From: Eumeta japonica | Taxonomy: Eukaryota; Arthropoda; Insecta; Lepidoptera; Psychidae | Reading direction: 5' to 3' | Length of the DNA stretch: 64,000 bases | NCBI GenBank assembly: GCA_005406025.1 | Contig: BGZK01000081.1 | Location: 682,001 to 746,000, forward strand | Shown: in pieces, positions 44,430 through 56,710 of the stretch | How positions within the stretch are numbered: the first letter of the stretch is position 1 | How the letters are laid out: each line of letters begins with the position of its first letter | Made by a program: the position numbers and the translations under genes | The notes under the pieces: generated by a model | The model's input: only the letters and a program-made list of their open reading frames with translations | Told to the model about the DNA's origin: nothing | Database searches by the model: none

Positions 44430-44690
44430 ATGAAAATTGTTTCCGTGCCGCCGGCCAGCGTCGGGCGCATTGTGAAGCGCATGTGCATGCTGCAGTTTTA
44501 ATACGCCTTAATCGCGGCGTTTATTTTTCTTTCGGGCGGCGGACGTCGTGGTGGCAACACGAGACGTCATGCAGACGCGCCCACGCACCACGGTGGTGCG
44601 CAGGCGCGTCTCCGAAGACAGAGCGGCGCGCGAAGCATGCTGTGGCAAGGCGATAAAGTGAGTTGTAGATCGTGGGCGTGCGATTAAATA
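44430..44690 (+). promoter_or_regulatory. CpG-rich patch, candidate promoter or 5' exon
   Basis: About 250 bp rich in CG (gtgccgccggccagcgtcgg, gacgcgcccacgcaccacgg, gagcggcgcgcgaagcatgc). It ends with a short ATG frame (MLWQGDK at 44637-44657) directly before GTGAGT, a donor-like site. This would fit a first exon on the plus strand, but no partner exon is visible. Confidence 0.27.
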
Positions 44691-46803
44691 GCTCTTTTCA
44701 GACATATCTCTTAGGTTCAAATGAACGTGCGACAGTCATTTTCAGAACTGTTATGTAGTTTCGCTTATACGTCGTAGATACGCCACGCCACATTAAACTT
44801 AAATGATAAAAAAGTCATTAAAAATAAAAATTGCTAATATTTAACAAGTCTACGTGAAATTGGCGATAAAAAAGTGAGTGTAATATAAAGTTCACAAGAT
44901 AAACATAAACTGTGAATTTCACATAATTTCTTTTAGATCGCGTAGTTGCTTCCAACTTCTGAAAGGCGTACAAAACTAATCTAAAAACAATTCAACTCAT
45001 GTCGTTCCCTTTGTCCTGGTTAATCGCATTTGGTATTATTAAATTAATTATGCAAAAAAAGTAACTAGGAAGGTCTTCGGTTCCATTTTTAAATTTGTGA
45101 AATCAGGAAAGTGGTAATGCAAACGATAGTCTCTGCCTGGCGAAATAAGATAGCAACTAGAGGTAAACTCTTATTCCAAGTAATTTAATTTTGATATTTT
45201 TTAGGATTCAAGTAATATTCCTACCCAATTTTATTCGGATTAATTAAACTGTTTATTAGATTTGAAAAGGAAAGGTGAGTTATATCAAATCAATATGTTA
45301 GATGTAACAAAGCATCCACTCAATATAACTATTGCATTCAGTGAAATATTTTCAACCGCGTTTTCTAATTTCACGATATCTAAAATCGCTGGGAGTTGTC
45401 ACTATGATATTTTACGCCTAAGATGTGTTTAGCGACATCTATTGAAAAAGTGCGTGGCCCAAGAAACACAGATGTATTACAAAACACATCTGAGCGACTT
45501 GTATGGCAAATTCTGGTCGCCACTCATAAATTCCAACGTTAAACTCTGTGAAAATTGTTGTTGTTTTTTATTAAAATAAAAAGTTCTTAAAGTTGAAGTC
45601 TTATATTTTTTGTCATAATTAATTTTTTAATGTAAACGTTGTTCGGTATAGTGGTCAGCAAACGGTAACTAATGAATAAAATTGCTTATAAGAAGAGAAA
45701 GTGAAACTTTTTTAGAATTAAAATAATTACAACAAAATGCATAATGGTTAAAACAACTACAAAAAACAAATTAAAATAAGGACGAAAAACAAACTCGTTA
45801 GAAAATTTTGGCAAAGTTTCACGGAATCATTAACGATTTCTAATTAAATATGAAGATAAATTTTATCAAAACATTAGGGACCAATCCACAGTTATATAAT
45901 TAAAAAAAAAATATAGATCATTCCGTGAGTGAGGTTACACGAAATACAACTTTCTTAAAATGGTAAAATTTTTTATCAGTTTATTTTTAGTAAATATAAT
46001 AATGAAAATGATTTCGTTATTATATTTTGCTATTTTAATTATAATAATTTTGGTTTTGATTATTTAAAATCTAACAAAGTTCAGCTTTTTATTTTATGTA
46101 TTACCATCTTTTGATTGATATTTTTCTTTTAGTTGAATAAACTCAACCAAGTTTCCGATTGTATAGATTAAAATTGACAATTGTTGAAGTACTTCAAAAT
46201 GCCCTATCAATTCAAATTTCAATAACTCGTTAAACCCAATTTCACTTTAGAATAGATCTTGGCGTGTCTCATTTTTGACTAAGGACCTTCATGTTTTCTT
46301 AGGATCAATAAAATACAGTCATTTCTCATATGATATACTAATATCTACAGTTACTTTCGAAGATACCAAAATGTTTGATGTATTGCAACTACTGACGTAC
46401 AGCTTTTGATTCAGTGGGGCATACAGTACTTCGTCATTCAGGACAGGTTGTAGACACGAACGTGGCTTATCTAGAACTCGAAACTCATGTTTTGCCTGGA
46501 AAAGGATATGCAGGTATCCCTTAAACGTCGTTCATAGATTTTCTTTATTCGCAGTTTCTCTTTTACGATACTATTGCCATTTTTTAAAAATAAACGCTGA
46601 TTTAATACAAAAATTAGGTATGTTTTTATTTATTTAGTTTGTATTTATTTGGACATTACTCAGAGTATTGAGAGTGGAACAAGTTTCCGAGTGCTGGTCG
46701 AATCAAGGTTCGAAGGCTTCCAGCCACCGCAATAAGTTGTTTTTTAAAAAGGCATCAGCATCACGCATAATATCCAGACGCTTCGGTTTATTAGTGTTAT
46801 ATG
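44691..46803. other. AT-rich DNA, no gene seen
   Basis: Near 45115-45155 there is a possible plus-orientation relic of the LINE 3' end seen at 19200 (gatagtctctgcctggcgaa). Otherwise there are only chance frames. Confidence 0.35.
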
Positions 46804-47050
46804 CTCAGGGCCGTCTTAGGTTCCTTAGGCACGGAGCCAGGGTCCTTAGACAAACAGAGCCGGGGCACTTGGACATACAGAACTTTGACCTTTGGGTATA
46901 CAAGAGTTCAGGACACTTTTAAAAAATCAAACATTACGTGAGTGAAAATAGAATGTAATTTTAAGTGCAAATTAAACGACGATGTCGGCATTCCGAGGCT
47001 CCATCGGAGCGGGGGCCCCGGGCCTGTGCCCCGAGTGCCCTTATGAAAGA
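46804..47050. mobile_element. Possible hAT-like fragment (CAGGGCCGTCTTA terminus)
   Basis: The left part starts CAGGGCCGTCTTA, a terminus I associate with a hAT family. The right part read inversely gives 'cataagggcactcggggcac' and 'aggcccggggcccccg', also typical of that family. The right terminal bases and a target duplication are not visible, so this is either truncated or two overlapping fragments. Confidence 0.35.
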
Positions 47051-47499
47051 AACGGAACTGTATACGCCGCTACACTCCCGTGTATAAATAACGACAAAAC
47101 TTTTGTTTAAATGGAACCGGATTGCATGGATACCTTGGCGTTGTTGCATTCTTCTCGGCTATGTCACTATATCGAAGTGCTGAGATGTTTGTGTAACAAT
47201 GCCTCTATGCCAGTGCCAGTACAGAATGAATATACAAAACCAGTGTATTCTTTCATTAGTTTTGTGTATTATTTCAGCAACTCCTTATCTCACAGATGTG
47301 AAATAAGAAGATCTCATATAAGCGAAATTCTTGATAAGGGCGTTGAAAGATATTTTTATGTGTTTTTTATACGCAAAATACATCCCTCATCCTTGATTCG
47401 CTGACAGTTTATACATATTACAATAAAATCGTAAGGAAGCCAAATCCACAAATAATGTTTTGAAAAAAGTAAATAAAACATTGTATGTATACGTGACAT

Positions 47500-47955
47500 G
47501 GGTCCAAAACAACTGCTTTTAAAATTTTGCCTGTTGTTTGTTCAAGCATCACTTAAAAACTAATGGACTGATTTGAAAAAAAAAAGTAGTGTCTTATTAG
47601 CAGTAATCTACTTTATAACTTAGTGTATAATTTATTATGGTTGATTACCTGGGTGCTAGACAAAGAACAAATTCAAATTTTTCCCTCTTCATATCGAAGT
47701 ACTTATTGAATAGATTTACACAAATGGTACCCACCTACCCACCGTTAGATTTTTTGACAGTGAGAGTGTCAAGAGAAAATATATCCAAGTAACCATAAGT
47801 CTCTTGAAGAAAACCTTATGACATGACGTCTAAGATTTTTTATGGGCGGTGAAAGAAAATGAAGATATTAAAGAGATATTTTGTGTCTTTTCAAAACATT
47901 ATTATGTTTTATAACCACCACGGGAATGAAGCCGCGGGCAACAGCTACTACTGTA
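47500..47955 (+). mobile_element. Helitron-like non-autonomous element, 3' end defined
   Basis: The body has 'cttaaaaactaatggactga' then 'tttgaaaaaa', the usual interior of short lepidopteran elements. The 3' end has 'accacgggaatgaagccgcg' and 'ggcaacagctact', matching the Lep1-type terminus except that CTAG-T has become CTACT. The left end is not precisely defined. Confidence 0.45.
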
Positions 47956-48356
47956 CTAATTGGCAGAATCGCTGAATCATTAGGCGCCATGAATCAGAGA
48001 TCTCAAATACCGACTTTCTCAAATAGTCTAAAGTAGGGCTAAGGATAAATATGGACAAGTCGATAATTATGTCTAATGACCATGCTGTACTCATTCCAGT
48101 GACAGTTAAGAATTATTCAATAGAAGTTATTGACAAATACGTCTTTTTGTATGTCCAAATGAACTTCTTGAATGATTAGGTAGACACGATCTCGATAAAA
48201 GGATTAAAAGAGGGACTCATTTCGGCTGAGTAAAGGTAGTGAAATTATGAGACATCTTTAAAATACTAGGGAGGATTACGTTCAGCAACGGATGTTAAAT
48301 CATTGAAACGGCTATTATAAAAGGCCCTTGATTGACTTAGTGACATAGAACGCACG

Positions 48357-48621
48357 GCCTAAAGCAGGGCTTCCCAAACTGTGCGTAGCGACGCCCTGGG
48401 GTGTCGCGACATTGTCCCAGGAGCGTCACATGTCGATACGACCAAGTCGAGTGAGCCACAGGGTACTTTAGGGAGCGCCGTGCGCATTGTGACAAACCTC
48501 TCTAAGTTGGTACTGAAATTAGTAAATGTCTTTGAGGGCTGAGTTAAGAGGCGTCAGAAAAAAAATGGTAAAGTTCCAAGACCGTCACAGTAAAATAAGT
48601 TTGGGAAACTCTGGCCTAAAT
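48357..48621. mobile_element. 249-bp hAT MITE with 8-bp target duplication
   Basis: The element runs 48365-48613. Its termini are CAGGGCTTCCCAAACTG on the left and, read inward from the right, CAGAGTTTCCCAAACTTA: a hAT-type CAG start and a 15-17-bp inverted repeat. The flanks gcctaaag (48357-48364) and gcctaaat (48614-48621) match at 7 of 8 bases. The interior is GC-richer than its surroundings and non-coding. It is too short to be autonomous and unrelated in its ends to the hAT element at 7361. Confidence 0.85.
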
Positions 48622-49019
48622 TATTGAGAAAAATATACAATTTGAGAACTTCCACCTTTTGCAAGTCGCTGCGTTTGAGTGAATTCTTACGTTTGTGAAT
48701 AAATTGAAAGAATTGAATATAGATAATGAACACTCATGAAAGTTTAATTTTTGTCCTCAAGTCTATTGATTAAAAGTTTAATATTAAACGCGTAACACAC
48801 GCAAAATTTTTATTTTCCGATAGGGTTGACTGGAAATCTTGGTTTTCAATAACACAAAATACGAAATACAAAATACGAACATTTAGTTATGAAAACTTAT
48901 TTAGATTGTTACTAAAAAATACTCACATGACAAACAGATACCCATCTTAGGAGTCTATTGATTAGATTATACGCAATTCATACAAAAGCGTAATTAAAAA
49001 ATCGGCAATATACAACTCA

Positions 49020-49560
49020 TATTTGTGGGTGGAGCTCGCTTTGCTTTAGAGCATAATCTTTTTCGCACGCTCTTGTCATAGGTAATCCATTTTTCATCAC
49101 CAGTGGTCAATCTTTTCAAAAACGGTTCGGTTTCATTACGTTTCAACAGTGAGTACACGATTCATTAGATTTCTTTCAGAAAGCTCGTGTGGAGAGTTCC
49201 TCGATACTTGAGTAAGTATCGAGCTTTTTTGTATGGTCAGCTGTTTTCAAATGGATAAAAACTGTTTTGTAGTCAATCTCCCGTGTTGTAAGAACTAATA
49301 TGCGGATCTTGGTCTACTTTTTCCAAAATGGCATCGAATTTATCCGTAACAGGTCGAGCAGAGCCAGGTTTATCTTCGACATCATAGTTATCGGACTGAA
49401 AAGACTTGAACCAGTTTTTTGTTACTCGTACCGACAGTGCATACACGTAACAATTATTTTCCGGCTTATGTTGCATGTTTCCCTTTGTTGTAATAATACT
49501 TTAAAATGCTTCAAATTCCTACGCTAGAATCACTCATTTTGGTGGACGGAAAAATAATAG
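49020..49560 (-). pseudogene. mariner transposase relic (irritans-like group)
   Basis: On the minus strand the frame at 49273-49476 holds the N-terminal HTH region: LSVRVTKNWFKSFQSDNYDV, then EDKPGSARPVTDKFDAILEK and VDQDPHISSY. After disruptions comes LLKRNETEPFLKRLTTGDEK, then WITYDKSVRKR, including the first catalytic TGDE motif (49090-49130). The sequence stops there, so the second and third catalytic acids are missing. This is a different mariner lineage from the copies at 3724 and 29481. Confidence 0.82.
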
Positions 49561-50089
49561 GAAAATAGTGGGACATCGTTTTTACTCGTTATTTATTTTT
49601 TAATCATACTATGCTTATAAATTTGAAATGCTTGATCAAAAGCAGTATTGGTCCAAATATGATATTTAAATGGTGGGCACTAAAATTGTAATGCGCGTTC
49701 ATACGAGCCGGTGGTTACATCGCAACTTATGTATGATACTTGAAAATTGTGAAACAATAATTTTAGTTGAATCTATTTGTAAAGCTCTTATTATTGTGAT
49801 CTCTCTTAATTTTTTGAGCGTTTAGTTGAAAAATTAGAGAGCGGACACAAATTAACGACTTTGGAAGCTGAAATGAGAGAAAAGGTCACTTAAGGACCTT
49901 CAACGCATTTTTAAAGATATATCTAACAACATGTCCCACAAAAAGGGTTTGTGAAAAAATACCTTATTTTCATGTGTAGAATTTTTTATTATTATTTTTT
50001 TAATTAATACTTATTACACCTATAAATTATTATCGTATCCTATCTTAAATTGTATGACGGTTCGGATAATACAGCTGTCTGTACAATTG

Positions 50090-50215
50090 TTTCAGAATCG
50101 ATGAAGTAAAAAAATGGCAATGCTACGTGGTTATGACGTGAAGATGGACGGACATGATGAAACTATGAGGGTTCCATGTTTTGGTCTTGGGTTACAAAAT
50201 GTTATAGAAGGCTCA
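50090..50215 (+). mobile_element. 3' end of the 'gggttccg' interspersed repeat
   Basis: 'gatggacggacatgatgaaa' followed by 'ctatgagggttcc' and 'ttgggttacaaaa' matches 31355-31425. The full element upstream is too diverged to delimit. Confidence 0.5.
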
Positions 50216-52734
50216 AGAATGTTTATTTATTAGTGACAGTTGCGATTACATTTTTTGTATGTCACTATTTTAGTAAGAATTAGCATTAAATTTGTGATAT
50301 ATATCACAGTTATCCCATCATTAAACTACCCTTCCACGTAGCACTGTACTTCACACGTTGCTATATTGTAAAGCCACAGCGAATTTTATGACAAGGGCTT
50401 TCATATTCAGCCAAAACAAAATTTAATTTGGCACAACTGACTCGTAGTGTTAATTTTCACAGCCGAGTGTTAATAAAATAAAGACGTGAACTTGCTTAAT
50501 ATTATTTGGGAATGTATACAATTTTCGAGTTCGAAAAGCTTAAAATAACGATATACAACTATGCAGTTATTGTTCTGATATAAAAAAAGTGTGTCAGCTC
50601 CGATGCACGAATGGAGTTTACTGCTTTAAGATGATATCGTACAAATAGATTAGTATAATGGTAAATGAAAGCATCTATTATATTATTCAAAGAATAATAC
50701 ACAATTCATTTATTTATGTTAATAGTAAAACAATTAACTCATCATTTAAGAAAATATTGAAAAAAAATCTCCACCAAGTAAGTATAAGGGGAAGTTCATG
50801 GTAACGTTTCTTCAATAGTTTTGAACCCCCTTCTGTATACACTAACAATGACTCGTGGAGAAAATCTATTATATTTGTCATATTCTGATTGATTGAAATG
50901 TAAACAGTAACCATGACGATTTATTTATTTCAGTAGCCATGACGATAGCGTAACGTCATTTATCTAACACTTGATTTTACTCCCAAAAAATTCCATACCC
51001 CGGGCCTAAATATGAAATCGATTCTTAAGGAGTAAACTCCAAAAATAAATAATTAAGTATAAATATTTTTTGATCTCATTGAATTAAAAAATAACGTTTC
51101 TACATAGTTATTTACAGAATTCTAAAAATAAACAATATATATTAATTAGATATTAAATGATTATTTTAAAAATACAAGAACAGTCGATTGAGATATTGAT
51201 TTCTGTGGAGTAAACACTTCACAGTCTGTATAGTGGATGAAGTTCGGACGTCATCGTAATGACAACAGGCAATTAATCATCTCGCCCATCTGCTCGCCGG
51301 TAAGCCTTCATTTTAAGTCGGACAAAAGTGTCATGGACTGATTAATGGTGGCACGCAACTTACGCCAGCCTAAACAGAACTCGTCCTAGACGGCTGTCCT
51401 TTATGTACCTTAAGAGTTGTATTCCTGTTCCCTTTATATATCTTAAGAGTTGTACAGCTGATTAACTATTGTGTTATAAATAATATAAAGTATTATTGAA
51501 AATTTAGTAAATTTATAATAGGTAGTGATAACATTCTCAAGGCCGTTTGGCGACTAAAAGAAAAAAATGTAGGCTTCTAATAAAATCGAAACTCATTATA
51601 AAAATTGTAGACATTGTATTAAATTATTGCATTTATTTTTTAAATGTACTGAAGCGAAATTGTTCGCGAAGGCATGTTTGATGGAATGCTGCTCCACGTT
51701 CACTCTCAAAGCGTTCAATGAATTTTACGTTCCGAAAACCGTTCAAATTTTGCAGAGATAAATTATGTTATGGGCATAGGATACATTTTCCCCCAAAAAA
51801 AAACTTATGAAAACATTAGAAAAATGGTAATTGAAAACCTTGGGCAAGAGACAAATAAATAAAAAAAAATCAATCATCGCCAAACCTTAATTTACTGCCG
51901 GCGAAGCGATCGGAAAACGGCTACGTACTAAATGTGTACAAAGAAACCAAAGCTCTCATTCAACTGCTCCATCGCAGAGCGAAATTTGAGACATACAAAT
52001 CTTTCGTATCGGACGAAAGAAGCGTGATTGCACGGGCGGGCCTATTCCTGGGGCTTCTACAAATTGAAAATTTTCCCACGGCGACGTTCCCCTCCTACGG
52101 AGAAGGAGGCTGTATCTGTTGTCGCGCGCGCTGACGGGCCACCTGTCACTCTTTTAAACTCGCTCGGAGATAACGCCGAATGAAATATGGCGGTCCGTTG
52201 TGCTTTACGTCATTCCGGATCTCGATTGCGAAGCGCCGTTTTAATTTATCGCTTTAGTGCACCGCCGTTGAAAAGAATTTTTTTTTTTCCTTTGACGGGA
52301 AAGAAACGAATTCTGTACTAATGGGTAGATCCATAAACAAATTTTTTGTTTGTCTGTTACTTGCACGAATAGGGTACATATTTTAAGATAATAGTGTCAG
52401 AAGCGGTTTTATAGGTTTTTGATATATTCGACACAGTTATAAAAGCCTACAATAAATAATACAAAACAAAAGAAGTTGTGAGTGGTCTCTGCGTGTTCGG
52501 AAAATGTATAAGAGTAGCAGATTTAACTATAATTTACTATTTATTCAATATCGCAAATCACATTTTAAGGTATTGGTGAAATAACTAAAGCTAATAATGA
52601 ATAATTGAAATTAAATAAAAAAAAATATTCCTGTATTTTAGACAAGCATTAACTTTCACCTGCGGTCTTTCCGTATGAGCATAAAATTAATTCCTTAATT
52701 TTTATATACCGAGCAATCTCTTTGTTAATCATTG
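50216..52734. other. Unassigned, with a GC-richer patch at 51890-52290
   Basis: The patch includes a 66-codon plus frame (51934-52134) and CpG-rich DNA (gttgtcgcgcgcgctgacgg) but no family pattern. The rest is AT-rich. A short direct repeat (cttaagagttgta) occurs near 51410 and 51444. Confidence 0.35.
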
Positions 52735-52935
52735 TCCGGATTCCATTCTCGTTCTCGCTTCTGATTCGGTTCTACTGTCTGTTCTAAATTCAATTTTAAA
52801 CCACGATTCCGGAATCGTTCTAGATTCTAATGCCGGTATCGGCTACAATTTTGGTCCCGATTACGCTTTCATTTTTCATTCTGATTCCGTTCTCGGTTCC
52901 GCTTCCGATAGTAGTTCTGGTCCAGTTCTTGATTC
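52735..52935 (-). repeat. Degenerate hexamer array, reverse orientation
   Basis: Read on the minus strand it steps in sixes (atcgga-agcgga-accgag-aacgga-atcaga...). It has the same consensus as the arrays at 40848 and 56285 and covers about 200 bp. No Helitron-like end is visible on its downstream (left) side. Confidence 0.72.
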
Positions 52936-53279
52936 CAATAGTGATTCAGTTTTCTATACATTACACCTAATATATCAACCGTCTATCTATGTACTTTAAA
53001 ATATAAAAATAATTTGGTTACAATGCTAACGGAAACCCGAAAAAAAAATGCGGAAGTGGTTAAGATTGGGTTGGTAACTGCCTCGAATTATATATTCCAC
53101 TCTAGCCTGAGCTCGTACCCGTAAACAAGAAAAAACCGAAGTAGACGCTAAAAATAAAAACCTAACTGTTTCACCTGAACATTGAATTTTTCCTCATTCT
53201 CTGATTGACCCCGAACCCGAACCCCGAATGGAGGGTTTAATATTCAATACCCTCGATCTGAAATCAATAAGAGATGATC

Positions 53280-53322
53280 ATCCCATTGCAGAATTATACG
53301 TTTTATGATTCTGCAATGGGAT
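53280..53322. other. Perfect 15-bp-stem hairpin
   Basis: ATCCCATTGCAGAAT and its exact reverse complement ATTCTGCAATGGGAT are separated by 13 nt. It is isolated, with no coding sequence or mobile element visible around it. Confidence 0.85.
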
Positions 53323-53809
53323 AATACGTACCTGAGCCAGTATTCTCTTACTATTTTTTGTTATAGCAATTAAGACTCGAAATTAAGAAACAAACAGATA
53401 GAAGATTCCAACCCTCAAGTTAATTTAATGATTATTGATGTTACCTCATACGAGTTGGACTCGTATAAATTAGTAGTACGAGTAATATCAACAATCAGTA
53501 CTATCTGGGCATCCTTCGAGTCTGTCGTGGGAAAACGATGTCTTCCCAAGGGAAAACTTGCTTTTGTTTATTTGTAAATATAAATCTTTAGATACATAAA
53601 TTAACAGATACAGTTTCATCTGTGATTTACAGTAATAAATTAATTACTTTAAAATTCTAGTAAATGGGGTAAAATAAAAAAAAAAAGAAAAATAGTTTCA
53701 TTCTTCCCGGGAAGAGACCAATAAGGATAATCTTAAAAAGCGATGCTGTTACAAAATAAAAAAATTACATCAAAATCGTCAAATCAGTTTCCGATATAAC
53801 CGTGTATCT

Positions 53810-54012
53810 CTTCTATATATATAATGAAAATAGGTTGTCTTTGTTCGCCAATCACGTAAAATCTACTAAACGTATAGACATGGGACTGGGACCATTCGAT
53901 GCGGGATGATTTGTAGATGGTTCTAGGCTACTCATTTTTCGGATTCCGTAAATCTTTCGCCATTTTATTTATAATAAAAATTACCCAGCGAAGCGGGCGG
54001 GACAGCTAGTTA
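53810..54012 (+). mobile_element. Lep1-type non-autonomous Helitron, about 200 bp
   Basis: The start 'ctcttctatatatataatga' and end 'cagcgaagcgggcgggacag' then CTAG-T agree with the usual 5' (TCTATATATATAA) and 3' (GCGGGCAACAGCTAG) ends of short lepidopteran Helitrons. The interior includes 'tttgttcgccaatcacgtaa' and 'atctactaaacgtatagaca', also typical. No target duplication is expected for Helitrons. Confidence 0.6.
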
Positions 54013-56284
54013 TGTATGTAAAGCGATTAGATTAAGCTATTGCCCAAATAACTTTTGCCCACATCTCCATAACCTCTTTCCAGCTATAATTTACCAAAGC
54101 AAACATGTCGGATATTACTCATAACGTCCCTTCCGGAAGTCAAGTGGTCCGCGCGAGTTACGTGTTACCCGTTTATTCCGACCGCATCTGTTCCACGCGT
54201 ATTTCTCGGGGAGAGTATAAAAATATAAGTATCATAACACGGTTCCGTAAATCTACGATCGCAGCGGTTCAGGGCATGCGCGCGTTGATTTACGTGGCCG
54301 ATACCTTCATAATTTACACGGTCGGGGGACGCTCCTCTAAAATAAACTCGTATACATCTAACGCCTGCGACAGCTGCCCGAAAATATTTCAACTTGTGCA
54401 CGACCGTTATCTGCTGTGTATGGGTACATAGTCAAACTATAGAACCGGAGGTGACGACGTGTCTATTCAGTGAGGATATTTAATAAAAACTGAAAGAAAA
54501 AGTATTGTAGTTCAGAAACGTAATTTTTAGAAGGTTCGCCCGCCTGTGTGTTTCAAACCTTATAATATCTAATACCGTTGAATGAATTCCACGTATGCTC
54601 CGGTTTCTGGTCTCTGTTATCCTGTTTAATTCATCTCCAAAATTCCACATAGTGGTAAATCAGAAAAGATGGAAGAGAGAAGAACTCATCCTTCTGTATT
54701 ATGTTGCTATCACTCACGGCAGCTACCTTGGTCTCGGGCACAGCTGCTACGTGCTCTTAATTCTATGCTCTTAAATAGATAATAATATAATCAATAATAA
54801 AATAAAGATAATAAGATAAAATTCTTTATCTAATAAGAACACGCAAAATGTACTTGCGGTTTACAATACTATAAATTAATAGGTATAAAAAAATGTGTGC
54901 TAAGCGTTTTGCGTTTGCGTTTGCATTAGATGTATAGAAATGAGTGAGTGCGAGTAGCAACAAATTGGGTGTCGGGCGTCGGGCGGGCGAGAGGGTTATT
55001 TGCCACTGTATTGAATTTAAAAAATACGGCGTAAACACACGGGGTTTTATCAGAGAAATTTCGCTTAACTAGAAGAAACATTTTTGGGACTCGACGAGCA
55101 GCAAAAACGTCTAAAATTCCTCGCTAGTGGTCGTGCAAGTCGCGAGATCAATGTAGTACATGCGATATAATGTAACAATAGAAAATTAATGATGTCGATG
55201 ACATGAAATATTATTAATGTAATGGCGTTTATATCTAGACATCCATCGCTGCCAAACGACAGTCACGTTTAAAAGCTAAGGGTAATATTAAGAACAATTA
55301 ATACGTATGAATATAAGGCTGTTGGCGATTAGCGATTTTAGACGATACAGGAAGAAACACCGGTGATGCCCGGTATTATAAAATGCCCAGATGATACAGT
55401 CTTTGTAAAAAAATGCACTTCATACATAACGTGGAAAATACAAACCAATTTAAACTAAAGTTTAAAGAATTAATAACTTTGATCTGTTAACAATTTTAAT
55501 ATTGGAAAGTGGAAATTTCAGTAAAAATTAAAAACATTTACGTCCAAATGCACTATTCACGACCATCTATACTTCTATAATACAAAGAGGGAAGTTGTCC
55601 TTAGTGTTTTTGTTTGTGACGGGTTATCTTTGAAACTATCGATCCATGTTCAGTAAATTCTTTTACTAGTAGGAGTTTGCATTAGTCCTTAGCGATACAG
55701 AGTATTCTTTTATTTTAAAAACAAGTATTTATCTCCTGTCGACCCGCGTGTTTTTAAGTTTTACAAAATCCATATAATTTTGATAGGATTTTTGATATAT
55801 ATACAATATAGTGTATTGTGTATAATTGTATATATATATGTATATATACACTATGATATTATAAGGGCATAATAGCTTTTTCCTGGCTTCGCTTATGTGT
55901 TTATATGTTTTTCCATTTTGGCTCGATTATTGAAATTCTGACTTTCCATCTAATTCGGTCTGCTATTATGAATCCGTAACTGGAACGGTTTGTGAAAGTA
56001 AATCTCGAAAACCACTTGATTGATTTCTATCGGTGTGTTATGGATGTGTGTGTGTTATTTTATGATTATCGTAATAAGGATAGAATGCTTCGGTTATTAA
56101 TCTTTTTCGATCGCAAAAAATCTAAAACTTATTTTGTTACTTTAATAACAATATGGACGAGACTAGCGGAACTGGCATGCGTATTACTACGGTGCTGTTA
56201 TACTCGCTCGATAACAAAGTGGCAAAAGAAATCCTATTTAGAAGTTTAGCAGTAAGCACAGTCAGTTATTGATATTTACGTCCC
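54013..56284. other. Unassigned, including a GC-richer patch at 54110-54440
   Basis: The patch has a 108-codon plus frame (54105-54431) and an overlapping 78-codon minus frame. Neither has a family pattern, so I do not call a gene. The rest is AT-rich. Confidence 0.35.
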
Positions 56285-56710
56285 CGCAGACCGAGATCGA
56301 GACTGAAACCGGAGCTGGAATTAGAATCGAAAGTGGAACCGGGATCGAAACCTAGACTCAGATCGGGATCGGGAGCCGACCGTGAGCAGTAGTGATGCCG
56401 CAAACACTGCAGTAACTACGTGAGTGCAAAAGTAATCACCAACGCAACAGAATAAGAATGAATAATCAAGTTGAGTCGAATAATTTGAGAACGGTCTCGC
56501 GATTGTAATCGTGAGCCCCGGCGGGATGAGGCGAGACATTGGCAGCGGGGACTGGAATTGGAATTGAGAATGAGACGGTGGTCGGGATATACGGCGAAAT
56601 CGAAATTAAAGTGTAAGACAGGGTCGAAGTCATAATCAAAATGGCTCGATAGAAAAAAAAGAACTTAACTTTATATCCACAAGGGTGGAGTCGCGGGCAA
56701 AAGCTAGAGT
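56285..56710 (+). mobile_element. Hexamer array with a downstream Helitron-like end
   Basis: From 56288 the sequence runs accgag-atcgag-actgaa-accgga-gctgga-attaga-atcgaa in strict 6-bp steps for about 15 units, breaks, and resumes near 56540-56640. It is then followed by an A-run, 'atatccacaagggtggagtc' and 'gcgggcaaaagctag' (ends about 56706). The layout is the same as at 40845-41000. Confidence 0.6.

Noticed and set aside
44390..44656. 88-codon plus frame as a protein
   Set aside because: It is Arg/Ala/His-rich translation of a CpG-rich patch, open on both strands. Treated as a possible promoter or 5' exon instead.
46401..46525. 41-codon plus frame ending GKGYAGIP, considered as an exon
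   Set aside because: It is short, with no convincing flanking splice pair and no recognised motif. Chance frames of this size are expected.
54105..54431. 108-codon plus frame as a gene
   Set aside because: Both strands are open across the same GC-richer patch and no domain is recognisable.
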